In this document: piece after piece, positions 26,454 through 33,088 of the stretch
Layout: each line of letters begins with the position of its first letter
How positions within the stretch are numbered: the stretch's first letter is position 1
IMG/VR virus record: IMGVR_UViG_3300050035_000540
Span: 1-41,534 of that record
Length of the DNA stretch: 41,534 bases
Origin: a virus
Strand: one strand, 5' to 3'
Position numbers and translations under genes: made by a program
The notes under the pieces: model-generated
What the model saw: the letters and a program-made list of their open reading frames with translations, nothing else
What the model was told of the DNA's origin: nothing
Databases searched by the model: none

Positions 26454-26541
26454 AGTGATGAACATAAAAAACCTGGTAATCCAGTGCCGTGGGTTTAAAA
26501 GATATCTAATCAACCCACACGGTTAGAGCACCTGCATCACT
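26454..26541 (+). ncRNA. tRNA-sized structured RNA of unknown class
   Basis: Terminal 7-bp stem AGTGATG/CATCACT spans the gap between two tRNAs. Inside are CTGG-TAAT-CCAG and a long hairpin CCG-TGGGTT / AACCCA-(CA)-CGG. There is no TTCRA T loop or 7-nt anticodon loop. The piece GGTTAGAGCACC looks like a tRNA D arm, hinting at a tRNA origin. Confidence 0.5.
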
Positions 26542-26547
26542 CAATAT

Positions 26548-26630
26548 AGTCCTTTGGCAGAATGGTCATTGCATCAGTCTTTGAAGCTGACACCCCAACG
26601 GGTTTGTAAGTTCGAATCTTACAGGGACTA
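26548..26630 (+). tRNA. tRNA-Gln(TTG) with 15-nt variable arm
   Basis: Acceptor AGTCCTT/AGGGACT, anticodon arm TCAGT-CTTTGAA-GCTGA, T arm GTAAG-TTCGAAT-CTTAC, A73. The variable region contains CCC/GGG. The D arm GGCAGAATGGTCATTGC resembles serine tRNAs, but the loop at positions 34-36 reads TTG, not TGA. Confidence 0.68.
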
Positions 26631-26640
26631 CTAAATGTTC

Positions 26641-26670
26641 TTTGAATTGTCGTATTTATTATTATCTTTG
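26641..26670 (+). promoter_or_regulatory. Bacteroidota-type promoter
   Basis: TTTG (26641-26644), 18 nt, TATCTTTG (26663-26670); directs the last tRNA-Gln of array 1. A GTATTTATT box is embedded at 26652-26660. Confidence 0.7.
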
Positions 26671-26678
26671 CAAAACAT

Positions 26679-26751
26679 TGACCTTTGGTGTAATTGGTTA
26701 ACACATCTGATTTTGATTCAGGCGAGTGTAGGTTCGAGTCCTACAAGGTCA
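26679..26751 (+). tRNA. tRNA-Gln(TTG)
   Basis: Acceptor TGACCTT/AAGGTCA, anticodon arm TCTGA-TTTTGAT-TCAGG, 5-nt variable loop, T arm GTAGG-TTCGAGT-CCTAC, A73. Its 3' half is overlapped on the other strand by an HNH ORF. Confidence 0.9.
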
Positions 26752-27227
26752 ACTTTTTTACGACAACGACAATGTGTCGGTAATGTTGAATTACAGTTAG
26801 GACATAAAATTCGTAAGTTTTCTAAACGATGGTCCGAATTACGACCATTTATATGGTCAAGTATCAGACTCATGTGTTCCCCGTGCCAATTTTCGTCTTG
26901 TCCACATTTTTCACAAATTCGTTCTTTTAATCCTTCTTCATACAAACGATTTTTAATATTACCCACATTTGTATATGTTGACCCCGACACTAATATTTTA
27001 CTTGTAAGAAATCTTCGAGAATCATTTAATTTACTGTTTGTTCTTGAATATCTTTCCACATCAGTTTCAAAATGAGAAATATTAATGTTATATAGTTTTA
27101 CGTATTTTTTTAATATCGGTCTTGAATTGCCTTTAATACCCAACCCCATTTTTTGTAAAACTTCAGTGTAATTCTTTGAACATTTAACTATGGGTTCGAA
27201 ATTTTCCTTTAAATATTTTGCTTTCAT
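26718..27227 (-). CDS. HNH homing endonuclease, C-terminally truncated
   Basis: A 169-residue HNH protein close to the 34750 and 36184 products: GLKERICEKCGQDENWHGEH, then LILDHINGRNSDHRLENLR and CPNC give the zinc-bound beta-beta-alpha core. The two relatives continue into a helix-turn-helix (TGKKYGVSDN-type), which is missing here. The reading frame instead runs into the opposite strand of tRNA-Gln(TTG) and ends VGLEPTLA, a translation of the tRNA's T arm. It is therefore truncated at the tRNA and may bind DNA less specifically. Confidence 0.78.
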   Translation of the reverse strand: MKAKYLKENFEPIVKCSKNYTEVLQKMGLGIKGNSRPILKKYVKLYNINISHFETDVERYSRTNSKLNDSRRFLTSKILVSGSTYTNVGNIKNRLYEEGLKERICEKCGQDENWHGEHMSLILDHINGRNSDHRLENLRILCPNCNSTLPTHCRCRKKVDLVGLEPTLA

Positions 27228-27258
27228 AATTTATTTTTTTAACTTCGTGAATTATTTA

Positions 27259-27267
27259 AATAAATAC
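27259..27267 (-). promoter_or_regulatory. GTATTTATA-class box
   Basis: Gene-sense GTATTTATT, 31 nt before the HNH ATG at 27227. Confidence 0.5.
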
Positions 27268-27305
27268 GGTTAAAATTTTAAAAAGACAATTAATTGTAAC
27301 ATTTT

Positions 27306-27314
27306 GTATTTATT
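27306..27314 (+). promoter_or_regulatory. GTATTTATA-class box
   Basis: GTATTTATT, 20 nt before the ATG at 27335. Confidence 0.55.
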
Positions 27315-27334
27315 TACGTATAATCACATGAATT

Positions 27335-27544
27335 ATGGAAAAAGCAGATGAAAACGGATTTATAAAGATTGACCCGAAGACCGATATTTATTGGGTCGTC
27401 AATCCCGAAGTAACAGATAAAATAGAAAAGGGCGAACCAGTTATAAAACTCACATGGGGTTTTGATTGGTATGATAATCAGATTCTTATGACCAAGAGCA
27501 TGGCAATAATGCTCAGAGATAGTTTAAATGAAATACTTAAATAA
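27335..27544 (+). CDS. hypothetical small protein
   Basis: A 69-residue protein with a clear start and no recognised family. It carries aromatic residues in IYWVVNPEV and LTWGFDWYDNQ and ends in a short helix. It is followed after 2 nt by the receiver-domain gene, so the pair forms one unit and may share a task. Confidence 0.6.
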   Translation: MEKADENGFIKIDPKTDIYWVVNPEVTDKIEKGEPVIKLTWGFDWYDNQILMTKSMAIMLRDSLNEILK

Positions 27545-27546
27545 TT

Positions 27547-27993
27547 ATGGGATACAACTTATTCTTAGACGATGTTCGGATGCCGAAGGATACCTTCGAC
27601 TACATGAAACTTCCAATTTATATTTCAGTCGATTGGTCCATCGTCAGGAATTACTATGCCTTTGTACAGATAATTGAAGGTAAAGGTATTCCGGATATTA
27701 TTAGTTTCGACCACGACCTTGCTGATGAACATTATGACCCAAAAATTGTTGGTACTGAATCGTATGAACAAATCTACGACATGTTTGACGAAAAGACCGG
27801 ATACCATTGTGCCAAGTGGCTTATTGACTATTGTATTGACAACAATAAAAAACTTCCTGCAGATATTTTGATTCATTCAATGAATCCTGCAGGAAGTATG
27901 AACATTAAGTCATTATTCGAAACCTATTTTAAGGTTTATAATATAGACCAATCGGGAGATATTTTTATCTTATCTACAAATAAGCGTATTTAA
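27547..27993 (+). CDS. cyclic-phosphate-processing receiver-domain protein
   Basis: A 148-residue single-domain protein. YNLFLDDVRMP at the N-terminus, ISFDHDLADE in the middle and ILIHSMNPAGSMNI near the C-terminus are the three signatures of the cyclic-phosphate-processing receiver family, a receiver-like fold proposed to act in nucleotide or RNA end metabolism. In a phage with many tRNAs, a role in RNA end repair or signalling nucleotide removal is conceivable, but no activity can be read from sequence. The last codons overlap the convergent phosphatase gene by 4 nt. Confidence 0.75.
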   Translation: MGYNLFLDDVRMPKDTFDYMKLPIYISVDWSIVRNYYAFVQIIEGKGIPDIISFDHDLADEHYDPKIVGTESYEQIYDMFDEKTGYHCAKWLIDYCIDNNKKLPADILIHSMNPAGSMNIKSLFETYFKVYNIDQSGDIFILSTNKRI

Positions 27994-29210
27994 AGTTTAA
28001 TACCAAGCACTAATATGTCATCAGTTTGGTCGTTAGTGCCTTTCCATCTTAATAATCTTTGTTCGAGTAATTGACACTGATATTCCAATCCAAGATGCTG
28101 AAAAGAATTTAATAACGTGAAGAAATTATCTTTTAATAACTTTTTATTTTCTTTCCCGCCAAATTGGTCAACATAACCATCACTATACATGTAAATCACA
28201 TCATCAGTTTCATATTTAATTTCTTGTGTAGGGAATATTTTTTCAATTCTATAATCTACACCGCCAACTAAATATGGATTACCTTTATATGTGGTAATCT
28301 TTTTCTCGCCCTTCATCAAATATAATAATGACCTCTGGCATCCACAGTAATATATTTTCTTTTCGGTTTTATTAATTGATATCAATGCTAAATCAATTCC
28401 ATCTTGATATCCATCACCGGATGACTGATTTAATACTTTACAAATATGCGCATCAAGCCTGGTTAATATGTCTGTAGGATTATTGGTACAAGTTTCATCT
28501 GCCAAAATCTCATTTAAGAAATTACTGCCAAGCATTGCTAATAGCGCACCAGACACACCATGTCCCGTACAATCAGCAACAACAACAATAATATTGCCAT
28601 TTTTTTCGGCAAACCAATAAAAATCACCACTAACAATATCTTTGGGTTTATAAAATACAAATGCTTCACTAAAATTTTTTAATAAGAAATCAATTTTTGG
28701 GAGTGTTAGTGCTTGTATTCTTGCCGCAAATATAATGCTTTGGGTTATGGTCTTCTTTTCTTCTTCAATTATCTTATATGACCTTTCTAATTCTTTGTTC
28801 ACATTTTCCAAATTAGCCACTTCATCCCTATACAGATTTTTTAAATACGCATTTTCAATTGAAAACGGTAAAAAAGATAAATGGTCATTATTGACATAAT
28901 CATCAAATCCTTCTTTAAGTATCTCAATAGCAAATTCATCATTAATTGTACCTGAAAGCAGAATACACAAAATGTCTGGATATGTGCTTTTTGCAAGCCT
29001 AAATGCTTCCAAAGAATTAAATCCTTCAGGTAAAACATGACTACATATCATCACATCAATCTTATTGTTTTCTAATATAGAAATGAAGGATTTTCTATCG
29101 CTTGCAATTAATATATCTGTGGTATATTCGTTGTTTTTCAATAAATTAGAAATCAACTCTGCTTGGATTTCAGAGTTATCCAATAGAAGTATTTTAGCAG
29201 AATCTTTCAT
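27990..29210 (-). CDS. receiver-like domain + SpoIIE/PP2C phosphatase
   Basis: A 406-residue regulator. Residues 1-120 have the receiver fold (ILLLDNSEIQAELISNLL), but the usual phospho-acceptor aspartate is replaced in MICSHVLPEG, so the domain is probably not phosphorylated. A helical linker (ELERSYKIIEEEKKT) leads to a SpoIIE-type PP2C serine phosphatase from about 160: KPKDIVSGDFYWF, VVADCTGHGVSGALLAMLG and TDDILVLGIKL supply metal-binding aspartates. In Bacteroidota such proteins act in phospho-switches. In a phage it might alter host stress or sigma-factor control. It lies 5 nt after the hendecad-repeat gene. Confidence 0.85.
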   Translation of the reverse strand: MKDSAKILLLDNSEIQAELISNLLKNNEYTTDILIASDRKSFISILENNKIDVMICSHVLPEGFNSLEAFRLAKSTYPDILCILLSGTINDEFAIEILKEGFDDYVNNDHLSFLPFSIENAYLKNLYRDEVANLENVNKELERSYKIIEEEKKTITQSIIFAARIQALTLPKIDFLLKNFSEAFVFYKPKDIVSGDFYWFAEKNGNIIVVVADCTGHGVSGALLAMLGSNFLNEILADETCTNNPTDILTRLDAHICKVLNQSSGDGYQDGIDLALISINKTEKKIYYCGCQRSLLYLMKGEKKITTYKGNPYLVGGVDYRIEKIFPTQEIKYETDDVIYMYSDGYVDQFGGKENKKLLKDNFFTLLNSFQHLGLEYQCQLLEQRLLRWKGTNDQTDDILVLGIKL

Positions 29211-29215
29211 GCATT

Positions 29216-29857
29216 TTATTTTTTGCCGTTTCCGTTTAAAACATTAAGAACTTTACCTTCTTGCTTATCTAAAGCATCAAGAACCTTTTTTTCTTGTACT
29301 TCCAAAGCATCAAGAACCTTACCTTCTTGCACAGCCAAAACGCCAAAAACAATACCTTCTTGTTTTCCTAAAGCATGAAGAACTTTATCTTCTTGATTTC
29401 TAACCGCATCGAGAACCTTACCCTCTTGTACTCCCAATGCGCCAAGAACTTTGCCTTCTTGTACAGTCAAAACACCAAGAACTTTATCTTCTTGTGCCTC
29501 TAATGCCGCAAGAACTTTATCTTCTTGTGTATGAACTCTTGCAAGAATTCTACCTTCTTGTTCTTTTAAAGCATCTCTTACTTTGCCTTCTTGAAGTCTT
29601 AAAGCATCTTGTACCTTAGTTTCTTGATATTTTAATGCATCAAAAGTATGTTCTTCACGAGTGTTTAATTCATTAATAATTTTATTAACAAGAACATTGT
29701 AATTATCTCTCAACAAATTCGATATAAATGCTTCTTTTATATTATCTTGGCGACTGAACATATTTTTTATAAAAGCCACATCAAACGCATTCAATGACAT
29801 TTTTTCATTCCATTGAATATCATCATAATTTTGAGTACCACCAGTTATTTCTTCCAT
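29216..29857 (-). CDS. hendecad-repeat coiled-coil protein
   Basis: A 213-residue protein. From about residue 72 to 207 it consists of 12-13 repeats of eleven residues with consensus xxQEGKVLDAL. Such 11-residue periodicity gives a right-handed or straight coiled coil. The first 60 residues are a separate N-terminal part (VAFIKNMFSRQDNIKEAFI). No signal peptide or membrane segment. Transcribed between a one-TM protein and the phosphatase with 5-9 nt gaps, so it may form a scaffold for either. Function unknown. Confidence 0.7.
   Translation of the reverse strand: MEEITGGTQNYDDIQWNEKMSLNAFDVAFIKNMFSRQDNIKEAFISNLLRDNYNVLVNKIINELNTREEHTFDALKYQETKVQDALRLQEGKVRDALKEQEGRILARVHTQEDKVLAALEAQEDKVLGVLTVQEGKVLGALGVQEGKVLDAVRNQEDKVLHALGKQEGIVFGVLAVQEGKVLDALEVQEKKVLDALDKQEGKVLNVLNGNGKK
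29237..29632 (-). repeat. twelve 33-bp tandem repeats
   Basis: Each unit encodes QExKVLxAL-type hendecads. DNA copies have diverged (for example CTTGTACTTCC, CTTGCACAGCC) while the protein pattern is kept, so the array is under coding selection. Confidence 0.85.
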
Positions 29858-29866
29858 TTTTATTTT

Positions 29867-30358
29867 TTATTTTTTATCCAATTTATTTACTATAATATGA
29901 CCTCTATATTTGCTCGTATCCTCCTTGACTTCAATAGGTTCAGTTACCGCTTTTTTTTTACTTTCCCAGGTTACACCTTCCATGTAATTACGAAAGTCAT
30001 CCTTACTAAGTGATTTATTGTTTTGCATAAACAATACATAACTATTACTTAACCCTTCAACAGTCTCAGTATTTTCTTTTACCAATTCTTTAATTTCTTT
30101 AACATTAACAAGAATTGAATCGCTTAGTTTTTTTTGCGCTAATTGAGTATTAATAATAATTTCAAGTTTTTCGGTACTCGCATTTTTATCAATACCTTTT
30201 TTAACAAGAAATTGAATGCTGCCGCCTATAGCAAGAACAACAACAATTATAGCACCTGCATACCAAAGAATTTTTTTAAATAATTTTGTTGCTTTAGATT
30301 CTTTGTCCTCATTGATTTCTTCTAAGTCGAATTCATCCTTAACTTTTGCGTTTGCCAT
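29867..30358 (-). CDS. single-pass membrane protein
   Basis: A 163-residue protein with a charged N-terminus (residues 1-28), a membrane helix at about 30-52 (ILWYAGAIIVVVLAIGGSIQFLV) and a helical outer region rich in Lys and Glu. Topology is probably N-in. Size and layout resemble accessory lysis or i-spanin-like proteins, but nothing specific supports that. It is 9 nt upstream of the hendecad gene. Confidence 0.6.
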   Translation of the reverse strand: MANAKVKDEFDLEEINEDKESKATKLFKKILWYAGAIIVVVLAIGGSIQFLVKKGIDKNASTEKLEIIINTQLAQKKLSDSILVNVKEIKELVKENTETVEGLSNSYVLFMQNNKSLSKDDFRNYMEGVTWESKKKAVTEPIEVKEDTSKYRGHIIVNKLDKK

Positions 30359-30384
30359 TACATTTATTAATTAATTTCAATACA

Positions 30385-30413
30385 ATAAACTTCCGGTGAA
30401 AATCGGAAGTTTA
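30385..30413. terminator. hairpin between minus-strand genes
   Basis: AAACTTCCG and CGGAAGTTT pair around GTGAAAAT. No long T-run follows on the minus strand, so it may process or protect RNA rather than terminate. Confidence 0.45.
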
Positions 30414-30444
30414 TACAAAATAATACATAGTATAGTTATTACTA

Positions 30445-30882
30445 CTATTTCTTAGCTGATTTCGGAGTAATTGGTTGACCTTTAATTATCTGAGGTTTAG
30501 CCAATTTCAAAGTAATCTGTTCACCTTTAATAGACTGAAGTTTAGCTAAAATAGCACCAACAACTAATTGAATAATTCCACCAAAAATAAGTCCTTCGGC
30601 ATCTTCATCAAGACCGGGAATATCAATTAAACCATTGACAATATCTGTTGCTAATTGTTCTGCTAATGTAACGTCTTTTGCCATTACTGCATCCACAAGA
30701 GCAGCTAATTTAACTTTAATGTCTTCTTTTATCTTATCGATAACTGTATCGTCTAAAAGTGTAATTACAACTTTAAAAACATATCCATCGACAAGTTCCC
30801 AAAGTCCTTTAAGTTTTACCAAGTCATCAAGCATTACTGCTAATTCCTTTTCCTGTACTGCTGTTAAAATTCCTTTTTCCAT
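30445..30882 (-). CDS. hypothetical protein with C-terminal hydrophobic region
   Basis: A 145-residue helical protein. Residues about 100-118 (GLIFGGIIQLVVGAILAKL) form a possible membrane or amphipathic segment. Two near-copies of a short motif follow (ITLKLAKPQIIKGQ, ITPKSAKK). Alternating charged and Leu/Val-rich helices precede it. No family recognised; it belongs to the same run of small membrane-linked genes as its neighbours. Confidence 0.55.
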   Translation of the reverse strand: MEKGILTAVQEKELAVMLDDLVKLKGLWELVDGYVFKVVITLLDDTVIDKIKEDIKVKLAALVDAVMAKDVTLAEQLATDIVNGLIDIPGLDEDAEGLIFGGIIQLVVGAILAKLQSIKGEQITLKLAKPQIIKGQPITPKSAKK

Positions 30883-30910
30883 TTTTTTGTTTTTAATTTT
30901 AAATTATTAT

Positions 30911-31369
30911 TTATTTTATAACACCAAATTTTGCCAAAAGTGTAATAACGGTTATAATTAACGATATTCCTGCAATAATATATGCAACCATAGCACTTCC
31001 ACCCGCTTTTACATTTTCGGTCTTTTCTATTTTGGTCGTTAATGCTGTAATTTTATCATTTATGCTTTTATTTGATGTTTCAATTTTATCATTTATATTC
31101 TTAATCAAAACTTCGGTTTCAATACGTGGCATAAGTGTTCTCGATTGGTCGCCAAGTTGTGCACGAAATTCATTAACACCTTCGAAACGTTTCTCAGTGG
31201 CAACTTCTGCTTTATTAACTGCCAATTCCATTGAATTATACCTCTGAACCATTCTTTCATCACGCTCTTTAAGCAGTTGGTTAAAGTCATCATTTTGAAG
31301 TTTTATTAATGCTTCATAATGCTCTTTAAGTGCTTCAAGTGTCCAAACATTTCCATTATTCTCTTTCAT
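30911..31369 (-). CDS. coiled-coil protein with C-terminal TM anchor
   Basis: A 152-residue protein from the ATG at 31369, chosen because a GTATTTATA box lies 17 nt upstream; the longer frame to 31447 reads through that box. Residues 1-115 are helical with the phrase EGVNEFRAQLGDQ, known from a widespread group of phage tail-anchored proteins of unknown role found near lysis genes. The C-terminus is a membrane helix (MVAYIIAGISLIITVITLLA). A lysis-related or virion membrane role is possible. Confidence 0.65.
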   Translation of the reverse strand: MKENNGNVWTLEALKEHYEALIKLQNDDFNQLLKERDERMVQRYNSMELAVNKAEVATEKRFEGVNEFRAQLGDQSRTLMPRIETEVLIKNINDKIETSNKSINDKITALTTKIEKTENVKAGGSAMVAYIIAGISLIITVITLLAKFGVIK

Positions 31370-31386
31370 ACCAATTCGTTTTAATA

Positions 31387-31395
31387 TAAATACAG
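31387..31395 (-). promoter_or_regulatory. GTATTTATA-class box
   Basis: Gene-sense GTATTTATA, 17 nt before the ATG at 31369. Confidence 0.65.
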
Positions 31396-31456
31396 TTACA
31401 GTTGTAAAACGACTACAGCAAAACAATTGTAAAAACAAAAAAACCAATTATTTATA

Positions 31457-32596
31457 TTATCTTCTTCCCGTACCAGAAGTTCCTGAACGACTACCCGAAC
31501 CACTTGAACTACCGCTACTTCTGCCACCACTTGAATTGCTTGAACCATTTGAGCCACTGAAACTTCTACTGCTATTAGCACCACTATTTTGACCATTATT
31601 GTTAATTGTACGTGATTCGCCATAACTTCTTGATGGTGTGGTATATGAGCGTACTGGTATACGTGTTTCTGACCCACGAATATTTGATTGAATACCGCTT
31701 TTTCTATTTTCAGTATTACGATATTGCTGACTTCTAACATCTGGTCTAACACTATTAGTCTGATATCTATTAGTATTTTCTCGAATCAAATTAACACGAG
31801 TATTATTATATTGTGGTCTTGTACTCATACGGGGATTATTATAAGAAGGCGTGTATGCCCTTCTTTCGTTATTATATGTGGGTCTATTATTAGGGTCTCT
31901 ACCAGTAATTTTTCTTTCTTGTGGCTGAGTTCTTCTATTATCAATTTGATTGTTTGACGGTCTTTCTCTATGACCATACTGAGGTTGTTGATTAAAACCA
32001 TTATTACGTCCGTAAAAGTTATTATGCTGACCGTGCCAATAATTGTTATGATAATAAGGATGATACCAATTCCAACCAAAATTCCAACCCCAATAAGAAT
32101 TATATCCAAAATAATAACCATCATAAAATCCCAAATTGCCATATCTCCAAGGATTTCCGTAATAAGGATTCCAATTCCAATCATACCAAGGGTTGTAAAA
32201 GAATGGATTATAGTGCCAATAATTAAATCCACCATGATAAAACATTCCTAAATGATTTGAATAAAAGAATAGGTCATCATTGTACATATAATTAATACTA
32301 ATGTCTGGATTTTCATTTACGAGAGTATCAACAATTGCCCTAAGAGTATCTTCAGTATTAACTTTTTTGTGCTTCTTGACAATTGAAATATCTTTACCTG
32401 GTTGATAATAAAGGTCATCATATTCTGGCTTTGCAGAAGTAATTTGATTTTCTGTTGCATTATTACTTAAAGTCGTTTGACTTTTTGTAATTGAGTCTTC
32501 TCTGGCTTGCCAATACTTTTCATAATTGGTTTTCTTTTGTGCAGATAATATACTTGCTAAAAGCAAAAGACAGATAATTAATAAAATTTTTTTCAT
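31457..32596 (-). CDS. secreted Trp/Tyr/Asn-rich, Ser/Arg-rich protein
   Basis: A 379-residue exported protein. The first 19 residues are a signal peptide (KILLIICLLLLASILSA, cut before QKK). Residues about 105-200 are extremely rich in Trp, Tyr, Asn, Phe and Gly (NPWYDWNWNPYYGNPWRYG), typical of Bacteroidota envelope proteins with no known activity. The C-terminal half is Arg/Asn/Ser-rich and ends in a Ser/Gly tract (SSGGRSSGSSSGSGSRSG), probably disordered. The ATG at 32596 fits the box 15 nt upstream. Likely of host origin; it could alter the cell surface during infection. Confidence 0.7.
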   Translation of the reverse strand: MKKILLIICLLLLASILSAQKKTNYEKYWQAREDSITKSQTTLSNNATENQITSAKPEYDDLYYQPGKDISIVKKHKKVNTEDTLRAIVDTLVNENPDISINYMYNDDLFFYSNHLGMFYHGGFNYWHYNPFFYNPWYDWNWNPYYGNPWRYGNLGFYDGYYFGYNSYWGWNFGWNWYHPYYHNNYWHGQHNNFYGRNNGFNQQPQYGHRERPSNNQIDNRRTQPQERKITGRDPNNRPTYNNERRAYTPSYNNPRMSTRPQYNNTRVNLIRENTNRYQTNSVRPDVRSQQYRNTENRKSGIQSNIRGSETRIPVRSYTTPSRSYGESRTINNNGQNSGANSSRSFSGSNGSSNSSGGRSSGSSSGSGSRSGTSGTGRR

Positions 32597-32611
32597 AAAT
32601 TTATGTTTATA

Positions 32612-32620
32612 TATAAATAG
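32612..32620 (-). promoter_or_regulatory. GTATTTATA-class box
   Basis: Gene-sense CTATTTATA, 15 nt before the ATG at 32596. Confidence 0.6.
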
Positions 32621-32654
32621 CAATATCTGTACCAAACTTTTATATTATTACTGT

Positions 32655-32663
32655 GTATTTATA
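32655..32663 (+). promoter_or_regulatory. GTATTTATA-class box
   Basis: GTATTTATA ending 14 nt before the ATG at 32678. Confidence 0.65.
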
Positions 32664-32677
32664 ATAAATTCAATATT

Positions 32678-33019
32678 ATGAAAACTACAGATACCAGACA
32701 AAAGCTATTTGAAAATATGGCTAAATTAAATCCAGATTTCAAACCAAACGCTAAACTTCTTACAGAATGGAACTTCGACAAGAAAAAGGGCGATGTTGAC
32801 AAAGATGAAGATAAGGATGACGATATGAAAAAAACTTCTGGTAAGAAAAAGTGGAACTTTGAAAAGAAGGAAGGTGAAGAATCTACCGAACACGAAGAGT
32901 CTGAAACTCCTGAAGAAGAAAAAGAAGAACACAAAGACAAGAAAGAACTTGATGAAGTTAAACCTAATGCCGGAAAGAAAATACCTGTTAATGCAATAGC
33001 AAAAGTAGGCGGCAAGTAA
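32678..33019 (+). CDS. highly charged head-type protein with shared N-terminal leader
   Basis: A 113-residue protein. The leader RQKLFENMAKLNPDFKPNAK ends in LLTE/W, an LxE site, and is nearly identical to that of the 24435 product. Behind it is a Lys/Glu/Asp tract with two copies of KKWNFEKK / EWNFDKK and no hydrophobic core, so it is probably disordered. Small, charged, leader-bearing proteins in T4-like phages are internal head proteins injected with DNA; this is the favoured inference. Confidence 0.65.
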   Translation: MKTTDTRQKLFENMAKLNPDFKPNAKLLTEWNFDKKKGDVDKDEDKDDDMKKTSGKKKWNFEKKEGEESTEHEESETPEEEKEEHKDKKELDEVKPNAGKKIPVNAIAKVGGK

Positions 33020-33069
33020 TTCCAAGCATAATATTAATTAAAATTTAGCATATTGTTTATCTTTATTTA

Positions 33070-33078
33070 GTATTTATA
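33070..33078 (+). promoter_or_regulatory. GTATTTATA-class box
   Basis: GTATTTATA ending 10 nt before the ATG at 33089. Confidence 0.65.
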
Positions 33079-33088
33079 ATAAAATACA

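Noticed and set aside
26635-27075. 146-codon plus-strand ORF
   Set aside because: It covers tRNA-Gln and is antisense to a clear HNH gene.
29237-29632. 33-bp repeats considered as a CRISPR array
   Set aside because: Units are contiguous, diverged and in frame; no spacers exist. They encode coiled-coil hendecads.
31396-32251. Ile- and Val-rich ORFs on both strands
   Set aside because: Frame shadows of the Trp/Tyr/Asn-rich secreted protein.
32659-33025. Ser/Phe-rich minus-strand ORFs
   Set aside because: Antisense shadows of the Lys/Glu-rich leader-bearing protein, which has the box and leader motif.
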